A stretch of DNA of 64,000 bases, taken from contig OZ245851.1 of assembly GCA_965228975.1 (NCBI GenBank), forward strand, positions 434,001 through 498,000, in the 5' to 3' direction. Shown piece after piece: positions 9,593 through 19,087 of this stretch. Origin of the DNA: JAJFJD01 sp965228975 (lineage in GTDB: Bacteria > Pseudomonadota > Alphaproteobacteria > UBA8366). Both the position numbers and the translations under genes were made by a program. Every line of letters starts with the position of its first letter. Position 1 is the first letter of the stretch. The notes under the pieces are model-generated. The model searched no databases, was not told where the DNA came from, and worked only from the letters and a program-made list of their open reading frames with translations.

Positions 9593-10348
9593 GTTGACGC
9601 CGACCGCGTCGCCCAGTGTCGGGCCGATTTCCTCGTTCAACACCAGGTCGGCGTAGCGGTCCAGATCGGTCGGTTCGCGGTTCAGGATCACCATCGATGC
9701 ACCATGCTCCTTGGCGATCAGCGGGAAGCCGGCGGCAGGGTAGACGACCAGCGACGATCCGATCGCGATGAAAAGATCACATTGCAGCGTTTCGATCTGT
9801 GCCGCGCGCATGGCATCTTCCGGCATCGCTTGGCCGAAGGAGATCGTCGCGGTCTTCACCACTCCGCCGCAAGCGTCGCAGACCGGCAGTGTCTCGTCGG
9901 CGAGGAAGGCGTCCCGGATCGGATCGTTTTCATACCGCTGCCCGCAGTCCAGGCAGGTCGAATAGGTCGAGTTGCCGTGCAGTTCGATGACCTGCTCGTC
10001 CGGGACGCCGGATTTTTGGTGAAGGCCATCGATATTCTGCGTGATCACGGCCGAGACCTTGCCGCTCCGCACCAGCTTCTCGACCGCGCGGTGGCCGCGG
10101 TTCGGTTCCGCCTCGCGCATGTCGCCGGCCCGGGCGAACCGCTGGCGCCAGTATTCGCGTTTGGCGTCGTCCGACGCCATGAAATCGTCGTACATCACCG
10201 GTTTGTATTTCTCCCAGACGCCGCCGGGGCTGCGGAAATCGGGGATGCCCGATTCCGTGCTGATGCCCGCGCCGGTGAAGATAACGGCGCGTTGGCTGTC
10301 GTCGAGCAGCCGCCGTAGCGCCTCTGACATGTTCGCGTTTTCGTTCAT
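9590..10348 (-). CDS. cobB: NAD-dependent protein deacylase, SIR2 family
   Basis: Removes acetyl or other acyl groups from lysines using NAD. The 252 residues contain GAGISTESGIPDFRSPGG for NAD binding, TQNIDGLHQKSG, the catalytic HGN, and a complete zinc site of two CxxC pairs (CLDC and CDAC) 25-30 residues apart. Translation from the ATG at 10348, behind GCGAGGGC, gives a normal CobB N-terminus; the frame is open further upstream. It lies divergent from the DAHP synthase gene. Confidence 0.92.
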   Translation of the reverse strand: MNENANMSEALRRLLDDSQRAVIFTGAGISTESGIPDFRSPGGVWEKYKPVMYDDFMASDDAKREYWRQRFARAGDMREAEPNRGHRAVEKLVRSGKVSAVITQNIDGLHQKSGVPDEQVIELHGNSTYSTCLDCGQRYENDPIRDAFLADETLPVCDACGGVVKTATISFGQAMPEDAMRAAQIETLQCDLFIAIGSSLVVYPAAGFPLIAKEHGASMVILNREPTDLDRYADLVLNEEIGPTLGDAVGVN

Positions 10349-10497
10349 GCCCTCGCTTTCCTGGTTTGGCCATGGAACCACACTGTGTCATCTTAGCAGG
10401 AACGGCGGGTTTAAGCCCCTTTAGCGGTGGAAAACGGGGTGCAAAGGGCGTAAAAGCACCGTCTTGGTGGGAGCGAACGAAAGATGAGAGGCTGATT

Positions 10498-11883
10498 ATG
10501 GCCCAGGATTGGACACCGGATAGCTGGCGCGGTCTTCCGATACGACAGGTGCCGGATTACAACGACAGCGCAAAGGTCGAGGCCGTCGAGGCGGAGCTTC
10601 GGCGGCAGCCGCCGCTGGTCTTCGCCGGCGAGGCGCGGCGTTTGAAACAGCAACTGGCCAATGTGGCGGACGGCAAGGCCTTCCTGCTTCAGGGCGGCGA
10701 TTGCGCCGAAAGCTTTGCCGAATTCAGCGCCAACAATATCCGGGACACGTTTCGCGTGATCCTGCAGATGGCGGTGGTGCTGACCTTCGGCGCCGCCTGC
10801 CCGGTGGTCAAGGTCGGGCGCATGGCGGGGCAGTTCGCCAAGCCGCGGTCCGAGCCGGTCGAGGTGCAGGACGGTGTCGAACTGCCGAGTTACCGTGGCG
10901 ACATCGTCAACGGCATCGAGTTCGAATCCGGCCGCCGGGAGCCCGATCCCGAGCGCATGCTCAAGGCCTATCATCAGGCGTCGGCGACGCTGAACCTGCT
11001 GCGCGCTTTCGCGCAGGGCGGTTTCGCCGATCTTCACAAGGTCCATCAATGGAATCTGGATTTCGTGGCCGACAGCCCCGAAGGCGAGCGTTACGAGGCG
11101 CTTGCCGAACGTATCGGGGAGACGCTGGACTTCATGGAGGCGTGCGGCCTGACCGGCGACGCCGTGGCGCAACTGCGCGAGACCGAGTTCTATACCAGCC
11201 ACGAAGGGCTGTTGCTGCGCTACGAAGAAGCATTGACCCGGCAGGATAGCCTGACCGGCGGCTGGTACGACTGTTCGGCGCATTTGGTCTGGATCGGCGA
11301 CCGCACGCGGCAGCCCGACGGCGCGCATGTGGAGTTCTTCCGGGGAATCGAGAACCCCATTGGCATCAAGTGCGGGCCGACGCTGGAAACCGACGACCTG
11401 ATGAAGCTCATCGAGATTTTGAACCCGGAGAACGAGCCGGGCCGCATCACGCTGATCTCGCGCATGGGCCATGAGAATGTCGAGAAATACCTCCCGGCGC
11501 TAATCCGGGCGGTCCAGCGCGAAGGCTTCTCCGTCGTCTGGTCTTCGGACCCGATGCATGGCAACACGATCAAGGCGTCGACCGGCTATAAGACCCGTCC
11601 GTTCGACCGCATCCTGTCGGAAGTGCGGAAAGTGTTCGCCGTCCACAGTGCCGAAGGCAGCTATGCGGGCGGTATTCACGTGGAGATGACCGGCCAGGAT
11701 GTCACGGAATGCCTCGGCGGGGCTCAGGCGATCGACGATGATGGCTTGTCGCAGCGCTACCATACGCATTGCGATCCGCGATTGAACGCGATGCAGGCGC
11801 TAGAACTGGCGTTCCTCATTTCCGAGGAGCTGAAGGAACAGCGCGCGGGCCAGGGACAGAAGGTCGCCGCCGCCGCGTCCTAG
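10498..11883 (+). CDS. Class II 3-deoxy-7-phosphoheptulonate (DAHP) synthase
   Basis: First enzyme of the shikimate pathway, joining phosphoenolpyruvate and erythrose 4-phosphate. The 461 residues match the plant/actinobacterial-type class II family, not the AroFGH type: WTPDSWR at the start, LLQGGDCAESF, then GRMAGQFAKPRS and DPMHGNT. The start is the ATG behind GATGAGAGG. The frame is open back to 10366; this 44-codon extension contains a Trp-Trp pair but no family similarity, so it is treated as leader. No allosteric add-on domain is visible. Confidence 0.93.
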   Translation: MAQDWTPDSWRGLPIRQVPDYNDSAKVEAVEAELRRQPPLVFAGEARRLKQQLANVADGKAFLLQGGDCAESFAEFSANNIRDTFRVILQMAVVLTFGAACPVVKVGRMAGQFAKPRSEPVEVQDGVELPSYRGDIVNGIEFESGRREPDPERMLKAYHQASATLNLLRAFAQGGFADLHKVHQWNLDFVADSPEGERYEALAERIGETLDFMEACGLTGDAVAQLRETEFYTSHEGLLLRYEEALTRQDSLTGGWYDCSAHLVWIGDRTRQPDGAHVEFFRGIENPIGIKCGPTLETDDLMKLIEILNPENEPGRITLISRMGHENVEKYLPALIRAVQREGFSVVWSSDPMHGNTIKASTGYKTRPFDRILSEVRKVFAVHSAEGSYAGGIHVEMTGQDVTECLGGAQAIDDDGLSQRYHTHCDPRLNAMQALELAFLISEELKEQRAGQGQKVAAAAS

Positions 11884-11907
11884 CTGCCCGGCGGACCATA
11901 TTTGCCG

Positions 11908-12678
11908 TTAGGATCGGGAGGGGGCTGTATGGCCCCCTTCTCGTTGCAGACGGGCGAGGCGCCGCCGCCGTCCGGCCCGCATGCGCTGCGCCAATACCAG
12001 GCTGCTCTCGACGAAGGCCCACAACGACAGGGCGCAATACAAGGCGAAGCCGATCCCCAGATACCCGCCGAGTTTTTGCGCGGCACCGGAGGCGATCATC
12101 GCGATCAAAATAAAGACCAGCAAGGGGCCGGAGCAGGCGAACAACAGCAGGTAAAGGATCACCGCCTGTTTGCCGAGATTGTCGACCGCGGCGCCGGTCA
12201 TCAGGGACAGGCTCCACACCCGGCGTCCATTGCGCCATCGGTTCAGGCCGTCGAGCGAGAACACGCTTTCCGCCGATGGCAGGTCGATCATCATCCGTCT
12301 GCGCAGAAAGGCGAAGGGCGCATTGTTGATCCGAAGGACCGCGACGATCGCGACATAGATCGTCAGGAGATGGGCTACGACCGCCAGCGGGAAACTCATC
12401 ACCGCCATATACAGGTTCAGAATGTCGAAGATGAAGAAATGGATGCCGAAGAAAAGTAGCGCCACGCCGATCAGCATTTCATAGGTTTCGGTCCGCAGCA
12501 GTTTCGCGATGTCCTGCGGGCCGACGATCCGGGCATGGCGCAGGTGCCAGGGCATCCGGCAAACCGACGGCAGGAACGCGATCTCGCCGCTCGGCAGCTT
12601 CTGGAAGAATCCCGAACCGGTGCGCAGGAACTCGCCGGGGGGCAGGTTGAGGATCTTGTTCTGGGACATGCCGGACAT
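11908..12678 (-). CDS. Uncharacterised four-span membrane protein
   Basis: I do not recognise this family. The 256 residues begin with a hydrophilic 45-residue segment (PPGEFLRTGSGF, a possible bacterial-specific motif), then two hydrophobic spans around residues 70-120, a basic cytosolic loop (RRRMMIDLPSAES), two more spans around 165-220 and an Arg-rich tail (RMRAGRRRRLARLQ). An ATG nine bases downstream is an equally good start. The upstream unknown gene ends 15 bp before it on the same strand, so the two are probably co-transcribed. It converges on the DAHP synthase gene. Confidence 0.6.
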   Translation of the reverse strand: MSGMSQNKILNLPPGEFLRTGSGFFQKLPSGEIAFLPSVCRMPWHLRHARIVGPQDIAKLLRTETYEMLIGVALLFFGIHFFIFDILNLYMAVMSFPLAVVAHLLTIYVAIVAVLRINNAPFAFLRRRMMIDLPSAESVFSLDGLNRWRNGRRVWSLSLMTGAAVDNLGKQAVILYLLLFACSGPLLVFILIAMIASGAAQKLGGYLGIGFALYCALSLWAFVESSLVLAQRMRAGRRRRLARLQREGGHTAPSRS

Positions 12679-12693
12679 GGTCAGAAGGACGCG

Positions 12694-13638
12694 TTACGCG
12701 CCGCCATCCTCCCGCATGATTTCCATATAATCGCGGTCCAGGGCCTGCAACATCGAGTAGACCGCCGCGACATGGCTATGGTTATAGCGTTTGCCCAGGC
12801 TCTGTCGTCCTTCATCGCTGTCCAGCGCTGTCCGCAGACCGAAATACAGCGCATCCATCAGCATATGGAATTCACGGTCGCCGAACCGCCAGTCCCCATC
12901 GGCGTCCCTGGTCGACGCGGGCAGGGCGGATGTGATCAGGTCGACCATCCATCGCCGCCGTTTCCGCATGTTCAGGAAATGCCTGCTGATATAGACCAGC
13001 ACGTCGTTCACGACGGTTTGAGCCGTAGGTTCCTCCAGCACCATGTCCCAGCTGAAATCCGCCCGATGCCGGTTCTGCAGCCGGCCGACCATCCGGTTGC
13101 AGCCCGCTTCGTACTGGTCGAAGGTCTCGGGCCCGAGAAGCTGCCGCAAGGCGTTGAGGAAGGGACCGACGATACTGCGCGAAACATGCTTGCCTTGGAC
13201 CGGCTGTTCGCCGACCGGCGGCAGCAGATGGGCGAAGTTGTTCATGACCAAGCGTTCGAGCGGACGCGTCCGGTCCTTCTCCCATTTCTCGGCGTCGACC
13301 GTCCGCACGCATTGCTTCCAGGCTTCCCGGTAGAATGCGGTCAGGGCTTCGCTCGGCTGCGCCCTATACGCTGCGGCCTCGGCTTCGATGTCCGCAAGGG
13401 TCAGGCGCTTGTCCGGCTGGTTCTGCATGGATTGGCGCAGATTTTCGAGGAAGCGATCGATGCCGTCCTCGACGACCCGTTGGATCATGTCGGGGCCGCG
13501 CCGGCTCGGCTGGCGCGTCTTGGTCGCGGCGGCGATGGCCTCGGTCGCCTCCCGGTCGAAACCGTGTCCCTGCTCGGCGCCATCCGTCGTATCCGGAGTA
13601 TCGTCCGGCAGTTGGAACGAGGCGGGGTCCTGGTCCAT
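12694..13638 (-). CDS. Conserved hypothetical protein, helix-rich cytosolic
   Basis: No recognised family. From this ATG the protein has 314 residues: a polar, acidic N-terminus (QLPDDTPDTTDGAEQ), then mostly helical sequence rich in Arg, Trp and Leu (FYREAWKQCVRTVDAEKWE, RKRRRWMVDL). No signal peptide or membrane span. The frame stays open to a GTG at 13740 and an ATG at 13725, but only 13638 has a clear ribosome site (AGGAG nine bases ahead). Divergent from nadE and upstream of the membrane-protein gene, with which it likely forms a two-gene unit. Confidence 0.55.
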   Translation of the reverse strand: MDQDPASFQLPDDTPDTTDGAEQGHGFDREATEAIAAATKTRQPSRRGPDMIQRVVEDGIDRFLENLRQSMQNQPDKRLTLADIEAEAAAYRAQPSEALTAFYREAWKQCVRTVDAEKWEKDRTRPLERLVMNNFAHLLPPVGEQPVQGKHVSRSIVGPFLNALRQLLGPETFDQYEAGCNRMVGRLQNRHRADFSWDMVLEEPTAQTVVNDVLVYISRHFLNMRKRRRWMVDLITSALPASTRDADGDWRFGDREFHMLMDALYFGLRTALDSDEGRQSLGKRYNHSHVAAVYSMLQALDRDYMEIMREDGGA

Positions 13639-13764
13639 ATCGCGGTGCTCCTGCGAATCCATTGGTGCGGCGCTGGAAACTCTTGATTTTTCGCGGTCGG
13701 TCGCGATTATCCGCGTCAGGTTCATGTCGTCTGACGTCACGATCGATCAGCCTAGAGCGAATTT

Positions 13765-15423
13765 ATGACCGAGCGGTTAACCATAGCCTTGGCCCAGCGA
13801 AACCCCACCGTCGGGGACATCGAGGGCAATATCGCCCTGATTCTGGATTCCGCGGCCGCCTGCAAGGATGTCGACCTTGTGGTGTTCCCGGAACTGGTGG
13901 TTTCGGGATATCCACCGGAAGATCTTGTTTTAAAGCCGTTTTTCCAGGACAAGGTCGAGGCGGCGGTCGAGGCGCTGGCGGCGGAAACCGCGAATGGCGG
14001 GCCGGCGCTCCTGGTGCCGACGCCATGGCGCGAGGAGGGCAAGCTCTACAACGCCGTGGTGCTGCTGGAAGACGGAAAGATTACCGCCACCCGGTTCAAG
14101 CACGACCTGCCGAATTACGGTGTTTTCGACGAAAAACGCGTTTTCGCATCGGGGCCGATGCCCGGTCCGATCAATTTCCGCGGCGTGCGGCTCGGCGTCC
14201 CGATCTGCGAGGATATCTGGAAGCCGGACGTGGTCGAGTGCCTGGAGGAGTCCGGCGCGGAGATCCTGGTGGTCCCGAACGGATCGCCCTACGAATCGGA
14301 CAAGCACGAGGATCGCCAGATGCATGCGGTGGCCCGCGTGACCGAGACCGGCTTGCCGCTGGTCTACGTCAATCAGGTGGGCGGCCAGGACGAACTGGTG
14401 TTCGACGGCGGGTCCTTCGTGCTGAACGCCGATCATTCGCTGGCGGTGCAGGCGCCGTCGTGGCGCGAGGCGACCGTCGTGACCGAATGGACGCGGGACG
14501 ACGCCGGCGGATGGCATTGCGCGACCACCGAGGTGACGAAACCGTCGGAAGGGCTCGACGCGATTTATAACGCCATGATGCTGGGCCTCCGCGACTATGT
14601 CCGCAAGAACGGCTTTCCCGGAATCGTCCTCGGCATGTCGGGCGGGATCGATTCCGGGCTCAGCGCCGCCGTGGCCGTCGATGCGCTGGGGCCGGAAAAC
14701 GTGCACGCGGTCATGATGCCGTCGCCGTATACCAGCCGCGAAAGCCTGGAAGACGCGGAAGAGGCGGCCACGCTGATGGGCATCCGCTACGACTCCGTCG
14801 GGATCGAGCCGGCGATGACGGCCTTCGAGACGATGCTGAAGCCGATCTTCGGGGACCGTGCGGCGGACATCACCGAGGAGAATATCCAGGCGCGCAGCCG
14901 TGGACTGTTGTTGATGAGCATCTCCAACAAGTTCGGCTCGATGCTGCTGACCACGGGCAACAAGTCCGAGATGGCGGTCGGCTATGCGACGCTCTACGGC
15001 GATATGAGCGGTGGCTATTCGGTGCTGAAGGACGTCTACAAGACGGACGTGTTTCGGCTCTCCTCCTGGCGCAACCAGCACCGGCCGGAAGGGGCGCTCG
15101 GGCCGGAAGGGCGGATCATCCCCGAACGCATCATCACCAAGCCGCCCTCGGCCGAACTGAAGCCGGACCAGAAGGACGAGGACACGCTGCCGCCGTATGA
15201 CGAACTCGACGATATCCTGCGATGTTTGATCGAACATGAAATGGGCATCGCCGAAATTACCGATCGGGGACATGACGCCGAAACGGTGCAGCGGGTCTGG
15301 CGCATGCTGGACCTCGCCGAATACAAGCGTCGGCAGGCGCCGCCGGGTGTCAAGGTTACGGCCCGGGCCTTCGGCAAGGACCGCCGCTATCCGATCACCA
15401 ACGCGTTCCGGCGCATTCTTTAG
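13765..15423 (+). CDS. nadE: Glutamine-dependent NAD+ synthetase
   Basis: Makes NAD from deamido-NAD, ATP and glutamine. The 552 residues join an N-terminal nitrilase-type glutaminase (catalytic Glu43 in FPELVVSGYPPED, Lys112 in KHDLPNYG, Cys148 in PICEDIW) to a C-terminal ammonia-dependent synthetase with the PP-loop LGMSGGIDSGLSAA. Both active sites look complete. Length is typical for the alphaproteobacterial two-domain enzyme. The gene heads a plus-strand run with cysS and an SDR gene, though the 121 bp gap to cysS leaves room for a separate promoter. Confidence 0.95.
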   Translation: MTERLTIALAQRNPTVGDIEGNIALILDSAAACKDVDLVVFPELVVSGYPPEDLVLKPFFQDKVEAAVEALAAETANGGPALLVPTPWREEGKLYNAVVLLEDGKITATRFKHDLPNYGVFDEKRVFASGPMPGPINFRGVRLGVPICEDIWKPDVVECLEESGAEILVVPNGSPYESDKHEDRQMHAVARVTETGLPLVYVNQVGGQDELVFDGGSFVLNADHSLAVQAPSWREATVVTEWTRDDAGGWHCATTEVTKPSEGLDAIYNAMMLGLRDYVRKNGFPGIVLGMSGGIDSGLSAAVAVDALGPENVHAVMMPSPYTSRESLEDAEEAATLMGIRYDSVGIEPAMTAFETMLKPIFGDRAADITEENIQARSRGLLLMSISNKFGSMLLTTGNKSEMAVGYATLYGDMSGGYSVLKDVYKTDVFRLSSWRNQHRPEGALGPEGRIIPERIITKPPSAELKPDQKDEDTLPPYDELDDILRCLIEHEMGIAEITDRGHDAETVQRVWRMLDLAEYKRRQAPPGVKVTARAFGKDRRYPITNAFRRIL

Positions 15424-15544
15424 GCCGGAAATTTACACGTCGGCGTGAGAACGGGCAGGTTTCGGCCTCAAACGGCCCCGTTAATCTTGAATCCATCCGC
15501 CGATGCTGGCATAGCTTGCCGGCCTTTGAAGACGGGATTTCCCA

Positions 15545-16918
15545 ATGGTACTGCAGATCTATAACACCATGAGCCGCCGCAAGGAGGCGTTCAAGCCGCT
15601 CGATATCGGACATGTGGGCATGTATGTCTGCGGACCCACCGTTTACGACTTCGCGCATATCGGCAATGCGCGGCCTGTGGTCGTGTTCGATGTGCTGTAC
15701 CGGTTGCTGCAGCGCCTGTACCGAAAGGTCACCTATGTCCGGAACATCACCGACGTGGACGACAAGATCAACGCGCGGGCGGCGGAGACCGGCGAGGATA
15801 TCCGCAGCCTGACCGAGCGGACGGCGGACCAGTTCCATCAGGACATCGCGGCGCTCGGCGCGATCCCGCCGGATGTGGAGCCGCGCGCGACCGATCATAT
15901 CGCCGAGATGATCGTCATCATCGGCGACCTGATCGACAAGGGTTACGCCTATGTCGGCGACGGCCATGTCCTGTTCCATGTGCCGCAGATGCAGGACTAC
16001 GGCGCGCTGTCGGGACACAGCCGTGACGAGTTGATCGCCGGCGCGCGCGTCGAGGTGGCGCCCTATAAGAAGGACCCCGCCGACTTCGTGCTGTGGAAGC
16101 CGAGCGAGGAAGGGCTCCCCGGATGGGACAGCCCCTGGGGACGGGGCCGGCCGGGCTGGCATATCGAATGCTCGGCGATGAGCATGAAGTATCTCGGGGA
16201 AAGCTTCGACATCCACGGCGGCGGCCGCGACTTGATCTTCCCGCATCATGAAAACGAGATCGCGCAGAGCCGCTGCGCGCATCCGAATTCGCATTTTGCG
16301 CGCTACTGGATGCATAACGGCTATCTGATGGCCGAGGGCGAGAAGATGTCGAAATCGCTCGGCAACTTCTACACGATCCATGAGTTATTGCAGGAATTCC
16401 CCGGCGAGGCGATCCGGCTGACGCTGCTGCAAACCCATTACCGCCAGCCGCTCGACTTCACCAAGGATAGCTTGCGGCAATCCAAGCAGACGCTCGACCG
16501 GTTCTATGGGGCGTTGCGCGACGTTGCCGACATCGAGGCGTCGGAAACCGAAGCGGAAACGGTGCGCGACGCGCTGATGGACGACCTGAACACGCCGCTC
16601 GCCCTGTCCGGGATGCACGCGCTGTTGGGCGACCTGAACAAGGCGGAGGATGACGCCAAGAGGGCACGGCTCAAGGGGGCGTTGCTCGACGGCGGCGCGC
16701 TGCTCGGGCTGCTGCAGGATGATCCAGAGGCGTGGCTGCGTCAGGGAGCGAGCGCCGACGGTTTGAGCGATGCGGATATCGACGCCATGATCGCCGCCCG
16801 GAACGACGCTCGAAAATCCAAGGATTTTGCCGAAGCCGACAGAATCCGCGATGATCTTGCGGAACAGGGTGTCATTCTCGAAGACAAGCCGGAGGGCACG
16901 ATCTGGCGGCGGGCATGA
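15545..16918 (+). CDS. cysS: Cysteine--tRNA ligase
   Basis: Class I aminoacyl-tRNA synthetase charging tRNA-Cys. The 457 residues show the class I signature in the HIGN form (AHIGNARPVVVFD), KMSKS in EGEKMSKSLGNF, and zinc ligands in YVCGPTVYD, ECSAM and HHENEIAQ. The anticodon-binding DALR-type helical region fills the C-terminus. Single complete copy with normal length. Confidence 0.95.
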   Translation: MVLQIYNTMSRRKEAFKPLDIGHVGMYVCGPTVYDFAHIGNARPVVVFDVLYRLLQRLYRKVTYVRNITDVDDKINARAAETGEDIRSLTERTADQFHQDIAALGAIPPDVEPRATDHIAEMIVIIGDLIDKGYAYVGDGHVLFHVPQMQDYGALSGHSRDELIAGARVEVAPYKKDPADFVLWKPSEEGLPGWDSPWGRGRPGWHIECSAMSMKYLGESFDIHGGGRDLIFPHHENEIAQSRCAHPNSHFARYWMHNGYLMAEGEKMSKSLGNFYTIHELLQEFPGEAIRLTLLQTHYRQPLDFTKDSLRQSKQTLDRFYGALRDVADIEASETEAETVRDALMDDLNTPLALSGMHALLGDLNKAEDDAKRARLKGALLDGGALLGLLQDDPEAWLRQGASADGLSDADIDAMIAARNDARKSKDFAEADRIRDDLAEQGVILEDKPEGTIWRRA

Positions 16919-16975
16919 GTCCCTGACAACCGGATGCATCAACCGGCGGCAAGCCGGATCGGGAGGAAGGATCAC

Positions 16976-17764
16976 ATGCTCGGCGGCAGAACGGCACTCA
17001 TTTCAGGATCGACCGGCGGCATCGGGCACGGCACGGCCGACGCGTTGGCCGCGCAGGGCTGCCAGGTCATGCTCAACGGGTTCGGCGATCCGGACGAGAT
17101 CGAGACGATCCGTGCGGCGCTGGAAGACAAGCATGGCGTCAAGATCGGCTATCACGGGGCGGACCTTCGAAAGCTCGATGAAATCGGGGACTTGGTCGCC
17201 ACGACCGAGCGCGAACTGGGGCCGGTCGACATCCTCGTTAACAACGCGGTGGTGCGGAATTTCGCCCCGATTGAGGAATTCGACCCGGCGGTCTGGCAGG
17301 ACGCGCTCGACGTCAATCTCACATCCGGGTTCAACCTGATTCGGTTGACCCTGGGCGGGATGCGTGAACGCGGCTACGGGCGGATCGTCAATTTGGCGTC
17401 GACGCTGGGCATCATGGCGATGCCGGACCGAATCGACTACATCGTGACCAAGACCGCGTTGATGGGCCTCGCGCGCGGCGTCGCGATCGAAACGCAGGAC
17501 GAGCCCAACATCACCGTCAACGCGATCTGCCCTGGCGCGGTCCGCACCCCTGCGGCGGAGACGCGCGTCGCCAATCTGGCGGACAGCAAGTCGATCAGCC
17601 TGGAAGAGGCGACCAAGGAATTCCTCGCCGGGCGTCAGCCCACCGACCGGTTCATCGAACCGGCGCAGGTCGGCGCGTTGATCGCGTTTCTGTGCAGCGA
17701 CGCGGCGAATGTTATCACCGGCACATCGATCCCGATCGACGACGGTTGGACGATTTCGCCCTAA
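16976..17764 (+). CDS. SDR-family dehydrogenase, 3-hydroxybutyrate dehydrogenase-like
   Basis: A classical short-chain dehydrogenase of 262 residues. Cofactor loop SGSTGGIGHGTA is followed by LNGFGDPDEIE, a sequence typical of D-3-hydroxybutyrate dehydrogenases; the catalytic Ser and Tyr-x-x-x-Lys are in LASTLG and YIVTK. The likely reaction is 3-hydroxybutyrate to acetoacetate with NAD. The ATG at 16976 follows GGGAGGAAGG; the longer frame from 16934 adds no family sequence. It sits just behind cysS and converges on the amine-oxidase gene. Confidence 0.78.
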   Translation: MLGGRTALISGSTGGIGHGTADALAAQGCQVMLNGFGDPDEIETIRAALEDKHGVKIGYHGADLRKLDEIGDLVATTERELGPVDILVNNAVVRNFAPIEEFDPAVWQDALDVNLTSGFNLIRLTLGGMRERGYGRIVNLASTLGIMAMPDRIDYIVTKTALMGLARGVAIETQDEPNITVNAICPGAVRTPAAETRVANLADSKSISLEEATKEFLAGRQPTDRFIEPAQVGALIAFLCSDAANVITGTSIPIDDGWTISP

Positions 17765-17776
17765 CGATCCGGCCGA

Positions 17777-19060
17777 TTAATCGAGGCGGTCCAGGAACCG
17801 CCACCAGTTCATCCGCACCCGGGCCATTGGGATCAACAACGACCGCATTGGGACCGGTTTCAAGGGCGAGACCGGAACCGGCAGGTCCGACGCCGGCGTG
17901 CCTTGCACCCGCTCGGACAGCAGCTTGCCCATCGCCGTCGCCATCGCGATGCCGCGGCCGCTGTAGCCCAGGCCGGCGTAGACGCCTTCCGCCACTTCGT
18001 GGAACCGGGGCAGCCGGTCCAGCGTGACCGCCACCTTGCCGTCCCAGAGGTGCTCGAACTCGGCATTGTCGGCCTGTGGAAACACGGCCTTAAGCTGCGC
18101 GGCGCAGAGGTCCCGCAGCGGGCCTCGATACCCGGGGACGAGCGGCGCGGCGCCGGTGACGATCCGGCCCGCGCCATCTTTCCGGAACGCCCATAGCACG
18201 CGCCGCGCATCGGAAATGCCCTGACGTTCCGGCAGGATCGTGCGGGCGACGTTATCGCCGAGCGGTTTCGTCGCCGCCTGCAACAATCGCAGCGGCACGA
18301 CGCTGCGCGCCAGTCCGGGCCAGAGGTCGCCGGAATAGGCGTTGGTCGCGAGGATCACATTGTCGGCCTCGACGGCGCCATTCGGTGTCGTGACGCGCCA
18401 TGAGCCACCGGTGCGCTCGACCGCTGTCGCCGGAGAGGCGGCGTGGATGGCCGCGCCTGCATTCAACGCCGCCCGCGCGAGCCCGCGCGTATACGCAAGC
18501 GGATTGATATTGCCGCCGCCGCGATGGAGCCACGCACCGATATAGTGTTCGCTGCCGGTGATCGCCGCCGTTTCGGCCCGATCCAGCAACGCGACCGGCG
18601 CGCCGCGCGCGGCCCATTGGTCGTGTTTCGCCCGAGCGACCGCGAGGCGCGACTCCGAATGCGCCGGCATCAGCCAGCCGTTATTCGAGGCATCGCAGTC
18701 GATCTTATGCCGTTCGATCAGGTCGAAGACCAGGGCTGCCGCGCCTTGCACCCAGGCGTTCAAGGCCTCGCCGCGTTCGCGGCCGAACTCGGTCACGACC
18801 TCGTCCGGATTATGGCGGCTATAGGCGGGGACGACCTGCCCGTTGTTCCGCCCCGACGCGCCGAAGCCGGGCGCTTCGGCCTCCACGAGAACCGTGTTCA
18901 TGCCCGCTTCGGCGAGATGCAGCGCCGCCGACAGTCCCGTGAACCCGCCGCCGATCACCACCGCGTCGGCCCGACGGTCGCCGGGCAGCGGCGGCGTGTC
19001 CGGCGGCGGCGCGGATGTCGACGACCAAAGGGCGGATCGGGGGTCGGATGTTTTCATCAT
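17777..19060 (-). CDS. FAD-dependent amine/amino-acid oxidoreductase (DAO family, PuuB-like)
   Basis: A 427-residue DAO-fold flavoprotein: FAD dinucleotide motif VIGGGFTGLSAALHLAE near residue 35, substrate domain in the middle, and the closing GLGYSGRGIAMATAMGK segment characteristic of gamma-glutamylputrescine oxidase and related enzymes. It probably oxidises a secondary or primary amine to an imine with release of H2O2. The RidA gene lies 27 bp upstream on the same strand, a pairing that makes sense because RidA hydrolyses reactive imines. Actual substrate unknown. Confidence 0.82.
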   Translation of the reverse strand: MMKTSDPRSALWSSTSAPPPDTPPLPGDRRADAVVIGGGFTGLSAALHLAEAGMNTVLVEAEAPGFGASGRNNGQVVPAYSRHNPDEVVTEFGRERGEALNAWVQGAAALVFDLIERHKIDCDASNNGWLMPAHSESRLAVARAKHDQWAARGAPVALLDRAETAAITGSEHYIGAWLHRGGGNINPLAYTRGLARAALNAGAAIHAASPATAVERTGGSWRVTTPNGAVEADNVILATNAYSGDLWPGLARSVVPLRLLQAATKPLGDNVARTILPERQGISDARRVLWAFRKDGAGRIVTGAAPLVPGYRGPLRDLCAAQLKAVFPQADNAEFEHLWDGKVAVTLDRLPRFHEVAEGVYAGLGYSGRGIAMATAMGKLLSERVQGTPASDLPVPVSPLKPVPMRSLLIPMARVRMNWWRFLDRLD

Positions 19061-19087
19061 TGTGGGCGGTGCGGCGGCGCTCGTCGG

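Noticed and set aside
10366..10497. In-frame 44-codon extension of the DAHP synthase gene containing a Trp-Trp pair, possible attenuation leader peptide
   Set aside because: The frame has no stop before the gene start, so it cannot act as a separate leader peptide, and no terminator/antiterminator hairpins are convincing. The ATG at 10498 has its own good ribosome site.
13930..15273. 447-codon minus-strand frame opposite nadE
   Set aside because: Shadow of the NAD synthetase gene: nadE has both active sites intact on the plus strand.
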